From Roseburia sp. (lineage in GTDB: Bacteria; Bacillota; Clostridia; Oscillospirales; Ruminococcaceae): a DNA stretch of 38,424 nt. Made by a program: the position numbers and the translations under genes. Under the pieces are notes generated by a model. That model saw nothing but the letters and a program-made list of their open reading frames with translations. It did no database searches and was not told the DNA's origin. How positions within the stretch are numbered: the stretch's first letter is position 1; every line of letters starts with the position of its first letter. The DNA lies in contig JAMPCH010000026.1 in assembly GCA_023666265.1 (NCBI GenBank), forward strand, positions 1 through 38,424. The letters run 5' to 3'. This document shows, one piece after another, positions 7,330-14,128 of the stretch.

Positions 7330-8319
7330 TTATTCTATATCGAGCTTTACGGAGCTGAGGTCGATCGAGACGGTCGTTCCCTCGCCGACCCGAGAGCTGA
7401 CCGAGAGGCGATGACCGAGCTTATCCGCCGTCCGCTTACAAAGATATAGCCCGAGACCCGTCGATTTACGCTCCTTCCTCCCCGATAATCCCGTAAAACC
7501 CTTCTCAAAAATACGCGGGAGATCTTCGGCGGCGATCCCGATCCCGGTATCCGCGATCGTTAAGACCCGATCCTCGCCAAAGGCGATCGTGACCGATCCG
7601 TGATTTGTGTATTTGATCGCGTTTGAGAGGAGCTGTTCGATCAGGAATAAGAGCCATTTCTCGTCGCTGACGACCGCCGCGTCCGTCTCGTGATAGACGA
7701 GACGGATCTTTCGGCGGATAAAAAGCGGCGCATAGCTGTGGATCGCCTGTTTTACGACGCGGTCGAGCGGAAACTCCCGAATGACAAGGTCGGAGGTGGG
7801 GCTGTCGAGCCGAAGGTAGTTGAGCGCCATTTGGGCGTATTCCTCGATCCGAAACAGCTCGGCGGAAAGCTCGCGGTTCGTCTCGGTATCCTCCGACTGG
7901 AGGATCATTCGCATGGCGGCGATCGGCGTTTTGATCTGGTGGAGCCAGACGGTGTAATATTCGAGGCTGTCCCGCCGCTCGGCGCTGAGCGCGGCGATAT
8001 TTCGCTTACTGATCTCGCCGAGGCGCGAGATGATCGCGCATAAGGCTTTCTCCTCGGGGTCGAGGGCGGGCGGGAGCAGGTCGGTCATCAGCGGGAGGTT
8101 CGCCTCAATGTCGCGAAGGAGGAGGCTGCGCCTCCTGTACAAAACGAAACGGACGAGGATCGCGATCAACCCGACGGCGGCGCAGATCAGCGCCGTATAA
8201 AGGATCGGCTCGAGCGATACGTCATAGAGATAAAAGACCCCCGCCGCGACGGCGAGAAACAACAGCCACACGGCGGCGACCCGCCGAAAGGAATAGAGAT
8301 ACTCAAAAAACAGCTTCAT
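7330..8319 (-). CDS. BceS-like intramembrane-sensing histidine kinase
   Basis: 329 residues. Two membrane helices (about 14-32 and 38-60) are separated by only a few residues, the hallmark of intramembrane-sensing kinases that take their signal from the transporter instead of an external domain. The H-box is WLHQIKTPI with His127, the N-box EQLLSNAIKYT (Asn233), G1 ADTGIGI, the F-box region RIFEKGFTG, and G2 STGLGLYLCK. It follows the regulator with an 11-bp gap, and the ATPase gene lies 126 bp further downstream. In known Bce systems the BceAB complex activates this kinase in proportion to transport load. Confidence 0.92.
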   Translation of the reverse strand: MKLFFEYLYSFRRVAAVWLLFLAVAAGVFYLYDVSLEPILYTALICAAVGLIAILVRFVLYRRRSLLLRDIEANLPLMTDLLPPALDPEEKALCAIISRLGEISKRNIAALSAERRDSLEYYTVWLHQIKTPIAAMRMILQSEDTETNRELSAELFRIEEYAQMALNYLRLDSPTSDLVIREFPLDRVVKQAIHSYAPLFIRRKIRLVYHETDAAVVSDEKWLLFLIEQLLSNAIKYTNHGSVTIAFGEDRVLTIADTGIGIAAEDLPRIFEKGFTGLSGRKERKSTGLGLYLCKRTADKLGHRLSVSSRVGEGTTVSIDLSSVKLDIE

Positions 8320-8331
8320 CGCGTTCCTCCG

Positions 8332-9003
8332 TTATTCGACTAAATAACCCGCGCCGACCTTGGTCTTGATGAGGTCGCCGAGACCGACCGCCTCGAGCTT
8401 TTTCCTAAGCCGCGCGACGTTGACCGAGAGGGTGTTTTCCTCGACGTAACAGTCGATCTGCCAAAGGCGGGTCATGAGCGTGTCGCGGCTCACGATCTTT
8501 CCCCGGTTCTCCATGAGGGTCTGTAAAACGCGAAACTCGTTTTTCGTCAGCTCGAGCCGCTCCCCGCGATAGGTGAGCGACGCGTCGTTGAGGTTCAAGA
8601 CCGCGCCCCGATGCTCGAGGACGGGGATCTTACTCCCCATATCATACGTGCGGCGGAGGAGCGCCCCGATCTTAGCGGTCAGGACGTTGAGGTCGACGGG
8701 CTTGGGGATAAAGTCGTCCCCGCCCATATTCATCGCCATAACGATATTCATATTGTCCGCCGCCGAGGAGAGGAAGACGACGGGGACCTCGGAAATTTTA
8801 CGGATCTCGGCGCACCAATGATACCCGTTAAAAAAAGGGAGCATAAGGTCGATCAAGACCATATGGGGGTCAAACGCGGCAAATTCGTCGACCGCGTCGC
8901 GAAAGTCCTCCGTCGTTTTCACGAGATAGCCCCAGCCCTCGAGATGCTCCTTGATACGCGAGGCGATCGTGTGATCGTCCTCGATCAGATAGATCTTATA
9001 CAT
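8332..9003 (-). CDS. BceR-like OmpR-family response regulator
   Basis: 223 residues. The receiver domain has Glu8/Asp9/Asp10 in LIEDDH, the phospho-acceptor Asp52 in MVLIDLMLP, Thr/Ser and Lys in VVFLSSAAD and FIPKPVD. The C-terminal winged helix (about 125-223) includes LTKNEFRVLQTLMENRGKIV and a recognition region VNVARLRKKLE. The ATG at 9003 has AAGGAG upstream. It heads the kinase gene and most likely activates the transporter promoter through the direct repeats at 7280-7309. A TATAAT on the minus strand at 9098-9103 overlaps the -35 of the divergent HAD promoter and could serve this gene, but no good -35 accompanies it. Confidence 0.92.
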   Translation of the reverse strand: MYKIYLIEDDHTIASRIKEHLEGWGYLVKTTEDFRDAVDEFAAFDPHMVLIDLMLPFFNGYHWCAEIRKISEVPVVFLSSAADNMNIVMAMNMGGDDFIPKPVDLNVLTAKIGALLRRTYDMGSKIPVLEHRGAVLNLNDASLTYRGERLELTKNEFRVLQTLMENRGKIVSRDTLMTRLWQIDCYVEENTLSVNVARLRKKLEAVGLGDLIKTKVGAGYLVE

Positions 9004-9027
9004 TTTTTCGGCTCTCCTTTTTTTCTT

Positions 9028-9046
9028 TTTTTATTTTGGGAAGGCG
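9028..9046 (+). repeat. intergenic box, copy 2 (TTTTTATTTTGGGAAGGCG)
   Basis: Copy of the recurrent intergenic box, here in the divergent region between the response regulator and the HAD gene. On the minus strand it directly precedes the regulator's ribosome site. Confidence 0.5.
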
Positions 9047-9103
9047 CAAAGGGCGGCGGGCTTTCAAAAAGATCCCCGTTCTTTATTTTGTGGAGAGATT
9101 ATA

Positions 9104-9132
9104 TTGACAAATTCTCAAAAATAAGGTATAAT
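9104..9132 (+). promoter_or_regulatory. consensus sigma-A promoter for HAD-degV
   Basis: TTGACA (9104-9109), a 17-bp spacer, and TATAAT (9127-9132): a perfect consensus in an AT-rich stretch. The predicted transcript starts near 9139 and leaves a leader of about 120 bases before the HAD gene. Confidence 0.88.
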
Positions 9133-9261
9133 TAAAATATAATTTAAAAAGCTTGCCTTCGCGCTCGTTACATTATATGGTATCACGGTTTCCAAAAAAT
9201 GTCAAGCGCGATACGGCGAAAGCACGCCTACCATAAACAAAAAAGGAAAGGGGAGATCGGT

Positions 9262-9990
9262 TTGTCGCTCAAGGCGATACTTTTTGATCTGGACGGGACG
9301 CTCCTCCCGATGGATAACGATGGATTTACCGAGGAGTACTTCCGCCTTCTCGCCGCGAAAGCGGCGCCTTACGGCTATGAGCCGAAGGGGCTTATAAAAG
9401 CGGTCTGGGCGGGGACGGAGGATATGATCAAAAACGACGGACGAGAGACGAACGAGATAGTTTTTCGCCGCCGCTTCGCCTCGATCTACGGCGAGGAAAA
9501 ATTAAGCGATTTTACGATCTTTGACGAGTTTTATCGCCTCGAATTTTTGGGGACGCGCCGCGCCTGCGGCTATGATCCGCTCGCCGCCGAGACGGTACGC
9601 GGGCTTAAAGAGCGAGGGCTAACGGTCGCGCTCGCGACGAACCCGATCTTCCCGAGAGAGGCGATCGAGACGCGCGTTCGCTGGGCGGGACTCGAGCCGA
9701 GCGATTTCGCCTATATCACGAGCTATGAAAACAGCCGCTTTTGTAAGCCGAACCCGGACTACTTTCGCGCCGTCGCGGAGGAGATCGGCGTTCACCCGTC
9801 GGACTGTCTCATGGTCGGGAACGACGTAAGCGACGACGGCGCGGCGAAAAAGGCGGGGATGACGGTATTTTTTATGACCGCCTGTCTCATCAATCACGAA
9901 AATCGACCGATCTCCGACGAGCCGCAAGGCGGCTTCCCGGAATTATCAAAATACATAGAGCTTCGCTCAAAGAAAGGATTGACCGTATGA
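9262..9990 (+). CDS. HAD-superfamily hydrolase
   Basis: About 242 residues from a TTG start at 9262, chosen because GGGGAG (9250-9255) sits six bases upstream and the protein then begins with the core strand KAILFDLDGTLLPMD. An upstream in-frame ATG at 9199 lacks a ribosome site. Motif I has the nucleophile Asp9 and acid/base Asp11, motif II is VALATNP, motif III a Lys in KPNPDYF, and motif IV MVGNDVSDDGAAKKAG. The family hydrolyses phosphate esters or phosphonates; the cap lies between residues about 18 and 100. Substrate unknown. It overlaps degV by ATGA, so the two are co-translated. Confidence 0.85.
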   Translation: MSLKAILFDLDGTLLPMDNDGFTEEYFRLLAAKAAPYGYEPKGLIKAVWAGTEDMIKNDGRETNEIVFRRRFASIYGEEKLSDFTIFDEFYRLEFLGTRRACGYDPLAAETVRGLKERGLTVALATNPIFPREAIETRVRWAGLEPSDFAYITSYENSRFCKPNPDYFRAVAEEIGVHPSDCLMVGNDVSDDGAAKKAGMTVFFMTACLINHENRPISDEPQGGFPELSKYIELRSKKGLTV

Positions 9991-10859
9991 CCAAGATCGC
10001 CATTACGACCGACACCAACAGCAGTATGACCCGCGAGGAGGCGGATCGCCTCGGCGTTTTTCTCCTCCCGATGCCGTTTATCATAGACGGGAAGGAGTAT
10101 TTTGAGGACGTGACCTGTACCTATGACGAGTTTTTTGAGAGGCTCGCGGCGGGCGCGGAAGTCTCCACCTCCCAGCCCTCGCCCGGTTCGCTGACCGAGC
10201 TTTGGGATCGCGTTTTAACGGAATACGACGCGCTCGTCCATATCCCGATGTCCTCCGCGATCAGTAGCTCGACCGCGACGGCGAAGGCGCTTTCGGCGGA
10301 GTACGGCGGGCGGGTCTTTGTCGCGGATAACCGTCGTATTTCCCCGACCCAGCATCAATCCGTCCACGACGCGCTCGATATGGTAAAGGCGGGAATGAGC
10401 GCGTCGGAAATTTGCGAAAAGCTCGAGGAAACGTCGTATCACGCGAGTATCTACCTCGCGGTCAATACGCTCGAGCTTCTGAAAAAAAGCGGGCGCGTCA
10501 CGGCGGCGGGCGCGGCGATCGCGACGATCTTAAACCTAAAGCCGGTCTTACAGATCCAAGGCGGTAAGCTCGACGCCTTCGCGAAGGCGCGGGGGATGGC
10601 GAACGCGGAAAAGATCATGCTCGACGCGGCGAAAAAGGACAAGGACGAGCGCTTCGCGGGGATCCCGATCAAGATCGCGGCGGCTTATTCCGGCGAGCTC
10701 GCCCCCGCGCTCGAATGGAAAAAAACGGTAGAGGCGAACTTCCCCGGCTACGACGTGATCCTCCACCGCCTCCCGATCAGTATTTCCTGTCACGTCGGCG
10801 CAGGCGTAAAGGCGATCGTCTGTATGCGCTATTTTGAGGGCGGGAAGGAGAAGGAATAA
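9987..10859 (+). CDS. DegV family fatty-acid-binding protein
   Basis: 290 residues. The N-terminus MTKIAITTDTNSSMT is typical of DegV, with the ligand-site loop EVSTSQPSPGS (about 60-70) and a downstream HIPMSSAISSSTATA segment. The C-terminal domain has the expected LELLKKSGRVTAAGAAIATILNLKPVL-type stretch, split here only for display. DegV/FakB proteins hold a single fatty acid; FakB forms deliver it to the FakA kinase for phosphorylation and entry into phospholipid synthesis. No fakA is in the window, so assignment as FakB is possible, not shown. It overlaps the HAD gene by four bases and is followed by a terminator. Confidence 0.88.
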   Translation: MTKIAITTDTNSSMTREEADRLGVFLLPMPFIIDGKEYFEDVTCTYDEFFERLAAGAEVSTSQPSPGSLTELWDRVLTEYDALVHIPMSSAISSSTATAKALSAEYGGRVFVADNRRISPTQHQSVHDALDMVKAGMSASEICEKLEETSYHASIYLAVNTLELLKKSGRVTAAGAAIATILNLKPVLQIQGGKLDAFAKARGMANAEKIMLDAAKKDKDERFAGIPIKIAAAYSGELAPALEWKKTVEANFPGYDVILHRLPISISCHVGAGVKAIVCMRYFEGGKEKE

Positions 10860-10878
10860 GCGACGCGTCAAGACGCGA

Positions 10879-10914
10879 AAAAAAGGAACAGCCGTTTTGA
10901 GCTGTTCCTTTTTC
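10879..10914 (+). terminator. terminator of HAD-degV
   Basis: AAAGGAACAGC pairs with GCTGTTCCTTT around a short loop and runs into a T-tract, 20 bases after the degV stop. A small CGCGTC/GACGCG hairpin precedes it. Confidence 0.85.
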
Positions 10915-10935
10915 GCTATCGTTTCGTTTACGAGG

Positions 10936-11121
10936 TTACTTCGCGGAGTTCTCGTAGCTTTCGACCATCTTCTTAACCATCTGACCGCCGACCGAGCCTA
11001 CCTGCTTCGCGGTGAGATCGCCGTTATAGCCGTTGTCCTTGAGCGGTACGCCGACTTCATTGGCGGCCTGCATCTTGATACTGTTTAACGAAGTATTCTT
11101 CTTACTTTTATTGTTAGCCAT
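10936..11121 (-). CDS. alpha/beta-type small acid-soluble spore protein
   Basis: 61 residues. The C-terminal half DNGYNGDLTAKQVGSVGG followed by QMVKKMVESYE is the conserved DNA-binding core of alpha/beta SASPs, which coat spore DNA and protect it from UV and heat. This is the best evidence that the organism sporulates. The N-terminal region is LNSIKMQAANEVGV, where the spore protease site usually reads like (T/S/Y)E(I/F)A; here Glu is replaced by Gln and the next residue by Ala. The ATG has GGAGG upstream. A candidate sigma-G promoter and a perfect 5' hairpin lie just upstream. Confidence 0.93.
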   Translation of the reverse strand: MANNKSKKNTSLNSIKMQAANEVGVPLKDNGYNGDLTAKQVGSVGGQMVKKMVESYENSAK

Positions 11122-11149
11122 TTTAACTTCCTCCGAAATGAGTTGTTTT

Positions 11150-11167
11150 CAAGGGCTTTTGCCCTTG
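11150..11167 (-). promoter_or_regulatory. perfect hairpin at the 5' end of the SASP mRNA
   Basis: CAAGGGC and GCCCTTG form a perfect 7-bp stem around a 4-nt loop. If the predicted -10 at 11174-11180 is right, the hairpin begins at or within a few bases of the transcript start, suggesting a stabilising 5' structure. Confidence 0.5.
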
Positions 11168-11173
11168 CAGTAG

Positions 11174-11202
11174 TATTATTGCACGCCGAAAAATCAATAT
11201 TA
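11174..11202 (-). promoter_or_regulatory. candidate sigma-G promoter of the SASP gene
   Basis: On the minus strand TAATA (11198-11202) and AATAATA (11174-11180) are 17 bp apart and resemble the sigma-G pattern GNATR / CATNNTA with one mismatch in each box. No sigma-A-like pair was seen here. Call rests on the gene being a SASP. Confidence 0.4.
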
Positions 11203-11263
11203 CAGGGAATTTTTTTTCGCGCTTCAAGATTACGGAAGCCCGCGCTTTTTTTGGAAGCTTTTC

Positions 11264-11288
11264 TTTTTCCATTTTGGGAAGGCGTGCG
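11264..11288 (+). repeat. intergenic box, copy 3 (TTTTTCCATTTTGGGAAGGCGTGCG)
   Basis: Recurrent intergenic box with the extended GGCGTGCG ending, between the SASP gene and the lipoprotein terminator. The T-rich part is interrupted by CC. Confidence 0.45.
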
Positions 11289-11305
11289 TTCCCGTCGATC
11301 TTGTG

Positions 11306-11341
11306 TGAAAAAAACCGCCGTATTTTTTCGGGATACGGCGG
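11306..11341 (-). terminator. terminator of the nnrED/lipoprotein unit
   Basis: CCGCCGTAT (11315-11323) pairs with ATACGGCGG (11333-11341); on the minus strand it is followed by seven T. It lies 27 bases past the lipoprotein stop. Confidence 0.85.
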
Positions 11342-11368
11342 AAATTATTTTATGCGTGATACAAAATT

Positions 11369-11932
11369 TTATTCGACGCTTACGAATGTCTCGTCGGAGG
11401 CTTCCTCCTCATCCGCGCGTTGCTCCTCGATCGGGAGTTCCGCGAAATCGGCGAGCTTGACCGATACGCTCCGCCCGCTCAGGCTCAGCTCGCTCGGAGC
11501 GCCCGCCACGTCGAGCGTCAGCGTATAATGAGCGTTCTCGGAATCGCCCGTTACCATGATCGTGTCGCCGCTTTTTGAGACCGTCCCGTCCTTCGCCGCG
11601 TCAAAAGCGTCGGAAATGAGCTTCGCGGTCGAGACCGCCTCCTCCGAGAGATCGGCGAAGCCCTCGAGCTCGACCATCGAGAGCGACGTTTCGCCGTCGC
11701 GGATCGTCACGATCAGCCCCTCTATCGCGTAAGGCTCGGTCACATAAAGCTCCCAATCCTTCTCGGCGAAGCGCTTTATCACCGCCTTACAGTTCTCCTT
11801 CCCAAAGCGTATCTCCGCCGTAGCGGAAAAAGCACGGTCAAGCTCGGGCGCTTCCGGCGGGAGTACCGTCGTACAGGCGCAGAGAGCCGAACACCCCGCG
11901 AGCAAAAATGCCCCAAATAAAAAACGTTTCAT
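11369..11932 (-). CDS. lipoprotein of unknown function
   Basis: 187 residues. MKRFLFGAFLLAGC is a lipoprotein signal peptide with lipobox LLAGC (Cys14); a second possible lipobox ALCAC follows. The mature part has alternating beta-type segments, including TAEIRFGKENCKAVIKRF and DWELYVTEPYAIEGLIV, and ends in an acidic tail rich in Glu/Asp. The pattern recalls the DUF4292/LolA-like lipoprotein shape, but I cannot place it in a family. It starts 59 bases downstream of the NAD(P)HX repair gene on the same strand with GGAACGAGG before the ATG. No promoter was seen between them, so it is probably co-transcribed. Confidence 0.7.
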   Translation of the reverse strand: MKRFLFGAFLLAGCSALCACTTVLPPEAPELDRAFSATAEIRFGKENCKAVIKRFAEKDWELYVTEPYAIEGLIVTIRDGETSLSMVELEGFADLSEEAVSTAKLISDAFDAAKDGTVSKSGDTIMVTGDSENAHYTLTLDVAGAPSELSLSGRSVSVKLADFAELPIEEQRADEEEASDETFVSVE

Positions 11933-11991
11933 ACCTCGTTCCTTTCCGATATTTGATCGTTTCTTTTTCGGAAAGCGAGGCGATGATCGTT

Positions 11992-13515
11992 TTATACGAT
12001 CTCCGCGACCGCGTCGGGGAGATCGCGCGGAAGGATCCCGAAAAGGGGTCTCGTTTTTGCGAGTTTGTCCGCCGCGAGTCCGTGGAGATAGACGGCGAGA
12101 ACCGTCCCGTAGAAAGGATCCGCGCCCTGCGCCAAGAGCGAGGCGATCATCCCCGTCAGGACGTCGCCGCTCCCGCCCTTCGCGAGACCCGCGTTCCCCG
12201 TCGTGTTGACGAAGGCTTCGCCCGTCGGCGCGGCGACGACCGTATTTACGCCCTTTAAGACGGTGACCGCCCGATATTCGCGCGCGAACCGCTTCGCGGC
12301 GGCGATCCGATCGGCTTGGATCGCCTCGACCGTTTCGCCCGTCATACGCGAGAATTCGGCGGGGTGCGGCGTGACGACGACGCTTCCCTTGCTTTCCTTT
12401 AAAATATTTATATTCCCGGAAATCGAATTAAGACCATCGGCGTCCAAAATCACGGGACAATCCGCGTTTTTGAGCGCGAAGGTTGTCGTCTCCGCCGTTT
12501 CCGCGCGGTCGCCGAGACCACAGCCGAGCGCGATCGCGGTATATTTTTCCTCGGAAATGATCTTTTTGAGCTGTTCGACGCTCTCGTGGTTTAAAAAGCC
12601 GTCGTCGTCACAGAGGAGGGGCGCGTAGACCGCCTCGGGGATCGCCGAGGCGATCGCGTTAATGACGCGGGCGGGGGTCGCGAGGGTACAAAGCCCCGCC
12701 CCAAGGCGCAGCGCCGCGTCCGTCGAGAGGAGCGCCGCGCCGGTATAGCGGGCGCTCCCCGCGATATTTAAGAGCCGCCCATACGTCCCCTTATGCGAGA
12801 CGGTCTTACGCTCGGGGAGAAATTCGCGGATCACCTCGTCGGTGAGGACGGCTTCACAGCTATCGAAACAGCTTTGAGGTATCCCGATGTCCGCTAAGAC
12901 GAGGACGCCGCAATGCTCAAAACAGGGGTGAGAATAAAGCCCCCTCTTGACGGCGGCGAGGGTGATCGTAAAGTCGGGCTTAAAGGCGTTCTCGGCGACC
13001 GCGCCGCTGTCGCTGTCACAGCCGCTCGGGACGTCGATCGAGATCTTTTCGGCGGGACAGCTCTCGTTGATAAAACGAAAGAGATCGCCGAGATCGGACT
13101 CGAGCTCGCCGCGAAAGCCCGTCCCGAATACACAGTCGATGACGAGCTCGCTATTCTCGAGGACGCGCTTGACGTTCTCCTTTTGGTGGGTATAAAGGCT
13201 CACGTTGAGTCCCGTTTCATAGATCGAGTAACAAAGTCGGGCGCATTCGGATTTCGGGAGGTCGGTCACAAAAATAAGGATCGCGTTCGCGCCCGCCTCG
13301 AGGAGGAGGTCGGTTATGACGATCCCGTCCCCGCCGTTATTTCCGCGCCCCGCGAGGACGACGACGTTTTTTTCCTTGACCCCGCCCGAGAGCTGGACGA
13401 TCCGATCGAAGCACGCCTGTCCCGCGTTTTTCATAAGCTGGAGATAAGGGATCCCCGACGCGTCGGCTTTTTCCTCGGCGCGTCTCATTTGTTCGTTTGA
13501 TACAACCAGCCGCAT
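11992..13515 (-). CDS. nnrD: bifunctional NAD(P)HX epimerase / ADP-dependent NAD(P)HX dehydratase
   Basis: 507 residues from ATG 13515 (AAGGAAGGA upstream; a longer frame to 13620 would run through the promoter). The N-terminal YjeF_N domain (1 to about 215) has the epimerase loop GRGNNGGDG at 56-64. The C-terminal ribokinase-like domain (about 225-505) has HKGTYGRLLNIAG, a VVTPHPAEFSRMTG segment, and the catalytic NTTGNAGLAKGGSGDVLTG. The fusion repairs hydrated NADH and NADPH: the epimerase interconverts the R and S forms, the dehydratase restores the S form using ADP. Known as Nnr in E. coli. Own promoter upstream. Length and domain order are normal for the fused form. Confidence 0.93.
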   Translation of the reverse strand: MRLVVSNEQMRRAEEKADASGIPYLQLMKNAGQACFDRIVQLSGGVKEKNVVVLAGRGNNGGDGIVITDLLLEAGANAILIFVTDLPKSECARLCYSIYETGLNVSLYTHQKENVKRVLENSELVIDCVFGTGFRGELESDLGDLFRFINESCPAEKISIDVPSGCDSDSGAVAENAFKPDFTITLAAVKRGLYSHPCFEHCGVLVLADIGIPQSCFDSCEAVLTDEVIREFLPERKTVSHKGTYGRLLNIAGSARYTGAALLSTDAALRLGAGLCTLATPARVINAIASAIPEAVYAPLLCDDDGFLNHESVEQLKKIISEEKYTAIALGCGLGDRAETAETTTFALKNADCPVILDADGLNSISGNINILKESKGSVVVTPHPAEFSRMTGETVEAIQADRIAAAKRFAREYRAVTVLKGVNTVVAAPTGEAFVNTTGNAGLAKGGSGDVLTGMIASLLAQGADPFYGTVLAVYLHGLAADKLAKTRPLFGILPRDLPDAVAEIV

Positions 13516-13590
13516 AGAAACGATCCTTCCTTTTTCTGATGATTTATGACAGCGCTTCGCGCCGCTTTTTCGATTTTCTTCGTTTTTACC

Positions 13591-13620
13591 AGTATACCAT
13601 ATTTTCCCGTAGTTCGTCAA
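13591..13620 (-). promoter_or_regulatory. sigma-A promoter of the NAD(P)HX repair gene
   Basis: TTGACG (13615-13620) and TATACT (13591-13596) on the minus strand, 18-bp spacer. Confidence 0.7.
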
Positions 13621-13660
13621 GTGCTAAATTACGCCCTCGTCGGAAACGTCGCTCGCCTTT

Positions 13661-13835
13661 AAGGCTACACCGTACAATGATTGGCGTACAGATGTGCGGC
13701 AGATTTTTCGTCAGATTGTACAGAATTTTTGCAGGAAGGCTGACGCCTTTCAAAAAAATTCTGTGCAATATGGCGGAAAAGATGTCGTGCAGCTGTGCGT
13801 CAAAGGCGTAGCCAGTCATTGTGCGGTGTTGCCTT
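13661..13835. mobile_element. MITE-like palindromic element, copy A (175 bp)
   Basis: The whole segment is an imperfect inverted repeat. The left end AAGGCTACACCGTACAATGA matches the reverse complement of the right end (AAGGCAACACCGCACAATGA), and the inner arms both carry a TTG(T/C)ACAGAATTTTT block. The arms meet at a short loop near 13747. No coding sequence. A second, enlarged copy at 20915-21221 shares the same ends and inner arms. The outer ends read TTAAGGC...GCCTTAA. This is the form of a non-autonomous miniature transposon or a large intergenic palindrome. No transposase was seen in the window. Confidence 0.75.
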
Positions 13836-13840
13836 AATTA

Positions 13841-13922
13841 TTACAAAAAGGTTACAAAAAATTGACAAAGCGGTTACAAATATTTACAATTTGATTACAG
13901 TTTTTTAAAACCCCTTTACAAT
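13841..13922 (+). promoter_or_regulatory. helically phased array of TTACAA boxes
   Basis: TTACAA-like boxes begin at 13841, 13852, 13862 (TTGACAA), 13874, 13884, 13895 (TTACAG) and 13916. Steps are 11, 10, 12, 10, 11 and 21 bp, so all fall near one face of the helix. The array covers two promoters. Tandem hexamers with an 11-bp period are how PhoB/PhoP-type OmpR-family regulators bind (Bacillus PhoP uses TTAACA-like boxes). The actual regulator is unknown. Confidence 0.55.
13862..13890 (+). promoter_or_regulatory. distal sigma-A promoter of the lipoprotein genes
   Basis: TTGACA (13862-13867), 17-bp spacer, TACAAT (13885-13890). It is embedded in the TTACAA array, so a bound regulator could block or replace RNA polymerase contacts. 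Confidence 0.6.
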
Positions 13923-13943
13923 TCCCAAAAATTCGATTATAAT
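13915..13943 (+). promoter_or_regulatory. proximal sigma-A promoter of the lipoprotein genes
   Basis: TTTACA (13915-13920), 17-bp spacer, TATAAT (13938-13943). It lies downstream of most TTACAA boxes, as expected for an activated promoter. Confidence 0.65.
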
Positions 13944-13988
13944 TTCATTATGGGAAGGTTCGGGCTTCCGCGAAAAAGAGGTGTATTT

Positions 13989-14113
13989 ATGGTTAAAAGG
14001 TTTTTTCTCTCCTTTTGTGCGCTTGCTTTTTGCTTTGCGGCTGTATCCCCTCGGCGGAACGCGAATTTTCCCGCTACGCCGCCGCCCGCGTGGACGAATA
14101 TTTTGATCAGTAA
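13989..14113 (+). pseudogene. frameshifted micro-lipoprotein
   Basis: ATG 13989 has an AGAGGTG ribosome site and begins MVK, but its frame soon loses sense. The neighbouring frame reads SLLLCACFLLCGC, a textbook lipobox, followed by IPSAEREFSRYAAARVDEYF and ends at TAA 14113. One extra A in the AAAA run at 13994-13997 would join both into a 41-residue lipoprotein of about 18 + 23 residues. It is therefore a broken small gene, a phase-variable or recoded one, or an assembly indel. It sits 15 bases before the large lipoprotein gene and shares its promoters. Confidence 0.5.
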
Positions 14114-14128
14114 AAAGGAGCTTTTGAT

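Noticed and set aside
13661-13835. Short open frames and CRISPR-like repetition in the palindromic element
   Set aside because: Repeats are inverted, not direct, there are no regular spacers, and frames lack start signals.
13989-14010. Programmed -1 frameshift site in the micro-lipoprotein
   Set aside because: The local sequence GGTTAAAAGG is not a canonical slippery heptamer and no downstream pseudoknot was evident; an indel is simpler.
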